Part shown: positions 7,717-12,338 of the stretch, one piece after another
Layout of the letters: every line of letters begins with the position of its first letter
Numbering within the stretch: the stretch's first letter is position 1
NCBI GenBank assembly: GCA_964639275.1
Contig: CAZXCQ010000191.1
Span: 1 to 12,338, forward strand
Source of the DNA: CAZXCQ01 sp964639275
GTDB lineage: Bacteria > Desulfobacterota > DSM-4660 > Desulfatiglandales > Desulfatiglandaceae
Length of the DNA stretch: 12,338 nucleotides
Direction of reading: 5' to 3'
Made by a program: the position numbers and the translations under genes
The notes under the pieces: generated by a model
The model's input: only the letters and a program-made list of their open reading frames with translations
Database searches by the model: none
What the model was told of the DNA's origin: nothing

Positions 7717-8335
7717 TGGCTATCTGGCCTTTGTTTTGAAACTGCCCTATGATTTCCAGCACCTTTTCTTGCGTAAACGGTTTGTCAATAAAACCGCAAA
7801 CCCCCTTATCCTCCGCTTCTTCCCTTTTTTCTTCGCTGCCGTATGCGGAAATTATGACGATCATTGACTGGGGTGTTGCCTCTTTGATCACGGGAAGAAC
7901 ATCCATCCCATCGCCGTCAGGCAACTTCAAATCCAAAAACACCAAATCGGGCATCTCCTTTAGACGGGCGATCCCTTCTCTGATGGTATTGGCAGACGAT
8001 ACATTATACCCTTTGCCTTTTAACAGATTGGATAAAAGCCAGCACAGGTCCTGTTCGTCATCCAGTACCAAGATATTCTTTATCTGCTTTCTCGGGAGCA
8101 CTACCCGCTTTATCTCCGCCTTTTTTCTTTCTAAACGTTCTTGTTCATACTTTTCAAAATAGGGTATGAGTTCTTCAAGTTCCTCGGGTTTGCGCCAGCC
8201 CGAAAGACCACTTCTCCAGACAAGTGCCTCGTCTCGTTTGATAATACCCTTTAGAATCCAGCTTCTTAGCCTGGAGTGATAGATCAGCCTGTATGTATCC
8301 GCCCCTCTTCTCACATCGTATTTTAGTTCTTGCAT
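7709..8335 (-). CDS. Response regulator with GYF_2-like N-terminus, no DNA-binding output
   Basis: In this 208-residue protein, residues about 13-62 (WILKGIIKRDEALVWRSGLSGW) resemble a GYF_2-type domain, usually a protein-interaction module. A charged linker of about 25 residues follows. The receiver domain spans about 87-205. It has the acidic pair D92/D93, phospho-acceptor D135 in VFLDLKLPDGDG, S163 in the Thr/Ser position and K185 in DKPF, so all phosphorylation residues are present. No helix-turn-helix or enzymatic output follows, so the effect is probably through protein contacts, perhaps by the N-terminal module. The ATG at 8333-8335 has a good ribosome site (AAGAGGAA, 8341-8348, five bases away) that overlaps the 17-base gap to the histidine kinase gene. 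Its 3' end overlaps the Hsp70 start. Confidence 0.85.
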   Translation of the reverse strand: MQELKYDVRRGADTYRLIYHSRLRSWILKGIIKRDEALVWRSGLSGWRKPEELEELIPYFEKYEQERLERKKAEIKRVVLPRKQIKNILVLDDEQDLCWLLSNLLKGKGYNVSSANTIREGIARLKEMPDLVFLDLKLPDGDGMDVLPVIKEATPQSMIVIISAYGSEEKREEAEDKGVCGFIDKPFTQEKVLEIIGQFQNKGQIANG

Positions 8336-8352
8336 GAGCTTTCCTCTTGTAT

Positions 8353-9084
8353 CTACTTTACGGGCAAAGAGATTGTAAAGACGGTACCCTTTTTCCGCAC
8401 GCTTTCTACACTGATTGTTCCACCGTGACTGACAACAATTCCGTAGGTCATTGATAGCCCGAGACCTATTCCCGATGCCTTGGTGCTAAAGAACGGATCA
8501 AATATCCGAATAATATCTTCTTCTGGGATGCCTTGCCCGGTATCTTTGACCTTTACAACAAAAAATCCCCCTTCAAAGTCGGTACTGATTGTCATGGTTC
8601 CACCTTTGGGCATGGCTTCAATGCCGTTGATCATCACGTTTGAAAATACCCGGTTGATCTGTTCCTTATCGACATTTATTATTGAAAGTGTTGACTTAAA
8701 TCTCTTTTTTACCTGTATCTGTTGTGTCGCAAGCTTGCTCCTTAGCGAATCCAAAACGCTTTCTATGTCTTCATGCATGTCATAAGGACGGATATTCAGC
8801 TCTGGCGGCCGGGCGCAGTTGAGGAGTTCGGTGATCAAAAAGTTGATCCTATCTGTATTTCTGATAATGACCTCAACGTGTTTGGCCCAGGGGCTATCTT
8901 TGCTAAAGGCATCTCCAAGCTGCTGGACCGCCATTGACACGTTGCCCAGTGGATTTCTTATCTCATGGGCTATACTGGCGGCTATTCTACCGGTAAACGC
9001 AAGCCTTTCCGATAGAACCGATTCTCTCTCTTGAGTACTAACTTCTCTACTAGGACCTTCACCGCTTACCCTGGCTAACGACAT
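8353..9084 (-). CDS. Soluble sensor histidine kinase
   Basis: The product is 243 residues from the ATG chosen here. It carries an H-box IAHEIRNPLGN with the phospho-accepting H40, then NVMINGIEAM (N-box, N149/N153), DTGQGIPEED (G1, from D181), FDPFFSTK (F-box) and GIGLGL (G2). There is no membrane segment and only about 25 residues before the dimerisation helix, so no sensor domain is encoded. It must take its signal from a partner or through that short head. The frame can be extended to a GTG at 9120, but that lies in heptad repeats. The ATG at 9082-9084 has a perfect AGGAGG six bases upstream, so I prefer it. The adjacent response regulator, 17 bases downstream, is the obvious phosphotransfer partner. 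Confidence 0.9.
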   Translation of the reverse strand: MSLARVSGEGPSREVSTQERESVLSERLAFTGRIAASIAHEIRNPLGNVSMAVQQLGDAFSKDSPWAKHVEVIIRNTDRINFLITELLNCARPPELNIRPYDMHEDIESVLDSLRSKLATQQIQVKKRFKSTLSIINVDKEQINRVFSNVMINGIEAMPKGGTMTISTDFEGGFFVVKVKDTGQGIPEEDIIRIFDPFFSTKASGIGLGLSMTYGIVVSHGGTISVESVRKKGTVFTISLPVK

Positions 9085-9090
9085 CTCCCC

Positions 9091-9096
9091 CCTCCT
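9091..9096 (-). promoter_or_regulatory. Ribosome binding site that fixes the kinase start
   Basis: CCTCCT on the plus strand reads AGGAGG on the coding strand, six bases before the ATG at 9082-9084. It argues against the upstream GTG at 9118-9120. Confidence 0.8.
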
Positions 9097-9107
9097 TGAC
9101 CTCTTTG

Positions 9108-9148
9108 GACCACTAACCACAATGGCCAGTGGTCAGTGGTTAGTGGTC
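9108..9148. repeat. Head-to-head heptad arrays forming a 13-bp perfect inverted repeat
   Basis: GACCACTAACCAC (9108-9120) is the exact reverse complement of GTGGTTAGTGGTC (9136-9148), with a 15-base loop. The right arm continues as GTGGTCA-type heptads (about 9128-9150). The element occupies the gap between the intact four-helix-bundle gene and the kinase gene. It could form a hairpin in the shared transcript. No T-run follows on the coding strand. Confidence 0.75.
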
Positions 9149-9160
9149 AGCGACCGGTGA

Positions 9161-9526
9161 TCATCTCTTGAGTTTAGTGATCAAAGTGAAAATCATTTTC
9201 CTCAATTCAATTATCTTTGCCATATACAAATTATTAGCATCAGAATCTATATAGCCAAGTCCGTAGGCAATTATCAGTTGGGTATCTAACTCGGCCAGTG
9301 ACCCGAGTGCGATATACAAAAACTGCCTGAATTCACCCGTATGCTGACGAGATTGTCCTTCCTCGATATTAGAAGGAACAGAAACTGCGGATCTCTTGAT
9401 TTGATCTGATAAGGCGTAGAGTTCTTCTCTAGGAAAGCTCTTGACAACTTGATAAACGTCAACCACCAGGTCGATCGCCTTTTGCCAAATTACAAGGTCT
9501 TTGTATGATTTTGTTTCGCTGCTCAT
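9161..9526 (-). CDS. Four-helix-bundle protein (23S rRNA IVP/S23 family), intact copy
   Basis: The product has 121 residues with the family landmarks: YKDLVIWQKAIDL (8-20), FPREELYALSDQIKRSAVSV (31-50), then PSNIEEGQSR and a helical second half rich in LAELDTQLIIA. The usual NIAEG motif is NIEEG here. Proteins of this family are found in intervening sequences of 23S rRNA genes and as stand-alone genes. A helical RNA- or protein-binding role is suggested by relatives, but no function is established. The start at 9524-9526 has AAAGGAG at 9531-9537. The longer frame would translate heptad repeat sequence. Heptad arrays in opposite orientation flank it on both sides. A shortened paralogue and a stub occur at 10694-10960 and 12206-12245. 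Confidence 0.85.
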   Translation of the reverse strand: MSSETKSYKDLVIWQKAIDLVVDVYQVVKSFPREELYALSDQIKRSAVSVPSNIEEGQSRQHTGEFRQFLYIALGSLAELDTQLIIAYGLGYIDSDANNLYMAKIIELRKMIFTLITKLKR

Positions 9527-9550
9527 GTGGCTCCTTTCCATCGACTGTGC

Positions 9551-9591
9551 ACTGACCACTAACCACTGACCACTAATCACTGACCACTATC
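9551..9591. repeat. Heptad array, unit ACTGACC/ACTAACC
   Basis: Units ACTGACC, ACTAACC, ACTGACC, ACTAATC, ACTGACC and ACTATC lie between the Gvp fusion gene and the intact four-helix-bundle gene. The array encodes the last residues (VVSD) and the TAG stop of the Gvp fusion gene. Confidence 0.85.
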
Positions 9592-10658
9592 TTGGGGCTC
9601 ACCCACCCGCATCTGGTGCATCCCTCCTCCAGCAAGTCCTTGATAGGACCTGATCTTCCGCACTGGGGGCAGGTCTCGATTTCATCCCCTGCCGGTGGAA
9701 CACCTCGGCCGGCGATGACACTCTTTAGAACGCGATCCCACTCCGCCAGGGCGCCACCCGAAAAGGTCGCCACTTTTCTTGTCCTGTCGGCAGCGTAGAC
9801 AACATCAAGGACCTTTTTGTTCTTCAGCGCACCGCCCGCCTCTCTTGTCTCCATTGCCGAGGCAGTCAGTTGTTCAATGGGCAGGTCAAGGACCGGTCTT
9901 TTCTCAAGATCATAATACCAGCACAGTCTCCTGTCGGTAAGATACAGGTGACCGGGCCGCCAGGTATTGCCCATAATCCCCTCTGCTCCCGTTAGAAACC
10001 ACGTCTTTCCCCTGCAAATCACCCGCTCTCCCACTGCCAAAAACCCCGCCCCGTTCCCTTTAAAAACCGCAAGCGGCGGATCATCAACAACAAGCCCCAA
10101 CCCTTTTATGCCCTTTTCGATCTCCCTTTCTAGTTGATCAACATCTGTGGCGGTCAGCCTGGCCACGCTGTTGCCTTTCAACACGAGATATAGCTCTTCT
10201 CGCCCTTCTTCGTCAGCAAAATGATCCCCTTTCTTGATGGCCAACCCCACTATTGTTGCCAGTGGAACCTCAAACAGGACCTCACCAAAATCTTCGTGGT
10301 AAAGGAGCAACCTCTCGTTGGTGACGTAGAGGTAACCATACTTCCAGGCCGTATGTATGCCGTCACTTGAATAGTATGCCCCCAGCATCTTGAGGATAAT
10401 CTCTTCTCCCTGGAGAAGGGCGGTTTTTTTCTTGTCCCTGTAATCCTTCTCCCATGCCCTGGTGCGCTCGTCCCACGCCTGCATGATCCCGTATTTCAGC
10501 ATGGTCTCCATCCCGGCCAGGGCCGCCCTCAGGTTGACACCGATGAGAGGAATCCCTGCGACCGAAACGATCACGTCGGCATGGATGACGAGGCCTTTGT
10601 CCAAGACCCGGTCAAGAAGATCTACCAGGGTGGCATTGCTGTTGCGTTGGGGTTGCAT
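9573..10658 (-). CDS. GvpA/J-type gas vesicle domain fused to two PH/GRAM-like domains and a zinc ribbon
   Basis: Residues 8-60 of this 361-residue product match the gas vesicle shell family (GvpA/GvpJ/GvpM): LVDLLDRVLDKGLVIHADV, VSVAGIPLIGVNLRAALAGM and ETMLKYG. GvpA itself is only about 70-80 residues. Here about 300 more follow: a charged linker (61-80), a PH/GRAM-like repeat (about 83-185, GEEIIL then LYVTNERLLLY), and a second one (about 208-315, GERVIC then LYLTDRRLCWYY). A C-terminal zinc ribbon has C330/C333 and C347/C350. No membrane segment is evident. The family match suggests a minor vesicle or nucleation component. The added domains suggest an adaptor linking the shell to a surface or partner, which is inference. 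The ATG directly abuts a heptad array with no ribosome site, and the stop codon is inside another array. Confidence 0.85.
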   Translation of the reverse strand: MQPQRNSNATLVDLLDRVLDKGLVIHADVIVSVAGIPLIGVNLRAALAGMETMLKYGIMQAWDERTRAWEKDYRDKKKTALLQGEEIILKMLGAYYSSDGIHTAWKYGYLYVTNERLLLYHEDFGEVLFEVPLATIVGLAIKKGDHFADEEGREELYLVLKGNSVARLTATDVDQLEREIEKGIKGLGLVVDDPPLAVFKGNGAGFLAVGERVICRGKTWFLTGAEGIMGNTWRPGHLYLTDRRLCWYYDLEKRPVLDLPIEQLTASAMETREAGGALKNKKVLDVVYAADRTRKVATFSGGALAEWDRVLKSVIAGRGVPPAGDEIETCPQCGRSGPIKDLLEEGCTRCGWVSPKIVVSD

Positions 10659-10686
10659 AGTGGTCGGTGGTCAGTGGCCAGTGATC
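10659..10686. repeat. Heptad array, unit AGTGGTC
   Basis: Units AGTGGTC, GGTGGTC, AGTGGCC and AGTGATC begin one base after the start codon of the Gvp fusion gene (on the upstream side) and run toward the shortened four-helix-bundle gene. The orientation is opposite to the arrays on the other side of that gene. Confidence 0.8.
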
Positions 10687-10693
10687 AGTGAGA

Positions 10694-10960
10694 TCATCTC
10701 TTGAGTTTAGTGATCAAAGTGGAAATCATTTTCCTCAATTCAATTATCTTTGCCGTGTACAAATCATTAGTGTCAGAGTCTACAAAGCCAAGTCTGTGGG
10801 CAATAATCAGTTGCGTATCTAACTCGGCCAAGGACCCGAGAGAGATATGCAAGAATTGCCTAAACTCGGCTGTATGCTGACGTGATTGGCCCTCCGCAAT
10901 AAGATCAATCGCCTTTTGCCAAATCATCAGGTCCTTATATGACTTTATTTCACTGCTCAT
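10694..10960 (-). CDS. Four-helix-bundle protein (IVP family), internally deleted copy
   Basis: This 88-residue frame is closely related to the copy at 9161-9526, with near-identical N-terminal (SYKDLMIWQKAIDL) and C-terminal (ELRKMISTLITKLKR) parts. Exactly 33 residues are missing between AIDL and IAEGQSRQH. These correspond to helix 1's end, the FPxxExYxL segment and most of helix 2. The 99-base deletion keeps the frame. The protein would lack the conserved core of the bundle and is probably non-functional. It keeps the canonical IAEG where the longer copy reads IEEG, so it is not simply a deleted derivative of that copy as it now stands. The ribosome site is weakened to AAAGAAG. Heptad arrays flank both ends. 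Confidence 0.7.
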   Translation of the reverse strand: MSSEIKSYKDLMIWQKAIDLIAEGQSRQHTAEFRQFLHISLGSLAELDTQLIIAHRLGFVDSDTNDLYTAKIIELRKMISTLITKLKR

Positions 10961-10984
10961 GTGACTTCTTTCTATCGACTGGGC

Positions 10985-11055
10985 ACTGACCACTTCCCAC
11001 CAATACTGGACAATGATTTGAACTGATCACTGGCCACTAACCACTGACCACTATC
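10985..11055. repeat. Heptad tracts, unit ACTGACC, interrupted
   Basis: ACTGACC and ACTTCCC stand at 10985-10998. After about 23 bases that are not in register come ACTGATC, ACTGGCC, ACTAACC, ACTGACC and ACTATC (11022-11055). The TGA stop of the GvpF/L gene (11054-11056) touches the end of the array. Confidence 0.8.
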
Positions 11056-12094
11056 ATACAAAAGAATACGGTGGCCAGGGCCCGGTGTATCGGACAGAAA
11101 ACCCTTCCATAGAATCAATCTTTTCCAGCTCTTCCCCCAATCCCTTACTCTGATCTCCTGGGAGAAGACAGGATAGATTCATAAGCATCTGCCTGTTTTC
11201 GTCTTCTGTCTTCTTCGTCTTTTCCACCCGAAGATCATCCGCATAGGGTTTGACCTTCTGATAGAAGTCCTTGAAATAGCGATCTGCCCGTCTTTCCATC
11301 TCTTGCTTCAAGAGGCTCTCCAGTTTGTGTCTGTACAGATAGGCAGCGCCTTTTGGCTTGGACCTGATTTCCTCCTGCAGTTTCTTGACTTGCGGGCTTT
11401 CCTCAGCCCCTTTTTGCGCCATCATTCTGGAATCCCAGAAGACCTGAACCCCATACTCAGCCCTCCCCCTGACCTTTTCAATCTTTGCCTTCAGGTTATC
11501 ATAATCATCTCTCAGCCAGTTCTTCATGTTCTCTTCCGGATCACCAACCGCATTCCCCTGGATGATCGTGTCAAACCCAATGGGGATCACAGTGCCAAAT
11601 CTCTCCCACGCCTTGTCAACCACCTTCTGATGCCTCAACACCCATTCTTTTACAGTATCTCCATTTTGCGATTGGTAGGGGTGAACGGGGCAATCGTGGA
11701 CAACCGCGCAGAGGTCTTTATAGGGAATCGTATAGACCTCATTTTGTTCGATACCGATCTTTGAGAAATCCACTCTCTCGCTCCCTTCGGCAATACAGTA
11801 GAGGTACCTTCCCATTGCCGGTTGCGGATTGCCGGGTGGGGATTGGGCATTGGGGAGGTCCGATCTTGGTTCGCCATGCACTCCTTGTATCATCTGTTCG
11901 TTTAATTGTTGTCTCCGCTCATCACCAGGGGCTTTTTCTACCATGTCTTCCAATGCCTCGGCGACTGAGTTTCGAACAGCGGCCTTCAACTCTGGCAGGA
12001 GAGACGTCTTCACTAACTCGCTCACGATCTCTTTATTCTCAGCAAGGATCTCTTTTATCTCCTGCCTTACCATTTTTTCGATCATCTCTTTCAT
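11054..12094 (-). CDS. Gas vesicle protein, GvpF/GvpL family, with N-terminal helical extension
   Basis: Residues about 95-346 match the GvpF/GvpL family: the opening MGRYLYCIAEG, then PYKDLCAVVHDCPVHPY, then WERFGTVIPIGFDTII. A long helical segment and the ending GPWPPYSFV are also typical of the family. GvpF/L proteins are accessory factors that bind the shell protein and help early vesicle assembly. Residues 1-72 are an added, charged, coiled-coil-like region (MIEKMVRQEIKEILAENKEI). It is joined by a linker at about 81-94 (PNAQSPPGNPQPAM) encoded by heptanucleotide repeats (11811-11852) and has a seven-residue period. The family's usual start would be the Met at residue 94, so the extension may be an independent piece fused through the repeat. 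No clear ribosome site precedes the first ATG. The Met at codon 4 or 8 could also serve. Confidence 0.88.
   Translation of the reverse strand: MKEMIEKMVRQEIKEILAENKEIVSELVKTSLLPELKAAVRNSVAEALEDMVEKAPGDERRQQLNEQMIQGVHGEPRSDLPNAQSPPGNPQPAMGRYLYCIAEGSERVDFSKIGIEQNEVYTIPYKDLCAVVHDCPVHPYQSQNGDTVKEWVLRHQKVVDKAWERFGTVIPIGFDTIIQGNAVGDPEENMKNWLRDDYDNLKAKIEKVRGRAEYGVQVFWDSRMMAQKGAEESPQVKKLQEEIRSKPKGAAYLYRHKLESLLKQEMERRADRYFKDFYQKVKPYADDLRVEKTKKTEDENRQMLMNLSCLLPGDQSKGLGEELEKIDSMEGFSVRYTGPWPPYSFV
11811..11852. repeat. Heptad array encoding a linker in the GvpF/L gene
   Basis: Six units CCCATTG, CCGGTTG, CGGATTG, CCGGGTG, GGGATTG and GGCATTG lie in frame between the N-terminal helical region and the GvpF/L domain. 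Confidence 0.75.
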
Positions 12095-12111
12095 CGTAAA
12101 TCAGGGGGCAG

Positions 12112-12182
12112 CCTCCGGCCCAGAGGGGCCTACCCGCCCGCCTCACCTGAGCGAGGCCGGTGACGGGCAGGCGCCCCGGAGG
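12112..12182. repeat. GC-rich imperfect palindrome upstream of the GvpF/L gene
   Basis: Outer arms CCTCCGG (12112-12118) and CCGGAGG (12176-12182) are perfect complements. An inner stem GCCTC (12140-12144) pairs with GAGGC (12153-12157) around an 8-base loop, with extra pairing GCCCG/CGGGC between. It starts about 18 bases upstream of the first ATG, so in a transcript from the right it would fold just before the start of translation. It may be a dispersed repeat or a control structure. No T-run is present. Confidence 0.6.
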
Positions 12183-12203
12183 GTGGTTAGTGGTTAGTAG
12201 CAA
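12183..12203. repeat. Heptad array, unit GTGGTTA
   Basis: GTGGTTA, GTGGTTA and GTAGCAA precede the four-helix-bundle stub, in the same orientation as the arrays on that side of the two longer copies. Confidence 0.6.
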
Positions 12204-12205
12204 GT

Positions 12206-12245
12206 GATCGTCTCTTGGGTTTGGGGGTCAAAGTGGAAATTATTT
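12206..12245 (-). pseudogene. Stub of a four-helix-bundle (IVP) gene, 3' end only
   Basis: About 40 bases align with the 3' ends of the two other copies. Here the run is GATCGTCTCTTGGGTTTGGG then GGTCAAAGTGGAAATTATTT. The others have GATCATCTCTTGAGTTTAGT then GATCAAAGTGGAAATCATTT (9155-9194, with one A for G, and 10692-10731). The stop codon is mutated (TGA to CGA). Sequence beyond switches at once to heptads. It is flanked by inverted heptad arrays exactly as the longer copies are. Confidence 0.7.
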
Positions 12246-12249
12246 GTAC

Positions 12250-12277
12250 ACTGACCACCGATCACTGTTCACTGTCT
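12250..12277. repeat. Heptad array, unit ACTGACC
   Basis: Units ACTGACC, ACCGATC, ACTGTTC and ACTGTCT follow the stub. The TGA stop of the gene entering from the right edge (12269-12271) lies inside this array. Confidence 0.7.
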
Positions 12278-12338
12278 CTCCCTCCACTTCCCCGGATTAA
12301 TTATCTTGTCCAACAGCTCGTCCACGATATTGTCCAGC
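12269..12338 (-). CDS. C-terminal end of an unidentified gene, 3' part only
   Basis: Twenty-two codons are open to the right edge and end with a TGA at 12269-12271. The visible C-terminus reads LDNIVDELLDKIINPGKW then RERQ, an amphipathic helix followed by a basic tail. It lies upstream of, and in the same direction as, the GvpF/L gene, so another gas vesicle gene is plausible. The piece is too short to assign to a family. Confidence 0.5.
   Translation of the reverse strand, partial: LDNIVDELLDKIINPGKWRERQ

Noticed and set aside
9085..9120. Longer kinase start at the GTG at 9120
   Set aside because: The extra 12 codons come from heptad repeat and the ribosome site itself. AGGAGG is ideally placed for the ATG at 9084.
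9527..9580. Longer start for the intact four-helix-bundle gene
   Set aside because: The added residues translate heptad repeats and would overlap the Gvp fusion gene. A clear AAAGGAG precedes the ATG at 9526.
9108..12277. CRISPR array as an explanation of the repeated tracts
   Set aside because: Units are 7 bases long, directly abutting and degenerate, with no spacers of constant length and no cas genes.

Overview
The window appears to be the downstream part of a gas vesicle (gvp) cluster from a deltaproteobacterium-like Gram-negative (Desulfobacterota). That placement is an inference. It rests on the combination of GvpF/L and GvpA/J-type domains with ArsA/Get3-like, Hsp70 and Hsp20-like genes, four-helix-bundle (23S IVP-type) genes, and many short tandem heptanucleotide repeats between genes. 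No RNA genes, CRISPR array or intact transposase were recognised.

Left part (1-2669). A NAD(P)/FAD-dependent oxidoreductase runs rightward and is cut by the left edge. It is followed by a gene-poor stretch holding two decayed response-regulator receiver domains, one on each strand (about 1183-1315 and 1848-2071), and palindromic repeat elements. No intact gene was found between 1136 and 2669.

Main part (2670-12338). All genes here lie on the minus strand and read from right to left. The order is: the tail of an unidentified gene at the right edge; a GvpF/L-family protein with an extra N-terminal helical region; a shortened four-helix-bundle gene; a GvpA/J-type shell domain fused to two PH/GRAM-like domains and a zinc ribbon; an intact four-helix-bundle gene; a soluble histidine kinase; a response regulator with a GYF_2-like N-terminus; an Hsp70 with a short lid; a PH/GRAM-like plus Hsp20-like fusion; and a tandem ArsA/Get3-like ATPase. 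The likely job is construction of gas vesicles (shell-related proteins and chaperones) under two-component control. The kinase, regulator and Hsp70 genes are tightly coupled.

The most striking property is a swarm of heptanucleotide tandem arrays. They sit at nearly every other gene junction, often supply the start or stop codon, and use a different 7-base unit at different junctions. They have also entered reading frames: at the same loop in both halves of the tandem ATPase, and in the linker of the GvpF/L protein. Three copies of a four-helix-bundle gene (intact, internally deleted, and a 40-bp stub) are each bracketed by heptad arrays in inverted orientation, which suggests a dispersed element in successive stages of decay.
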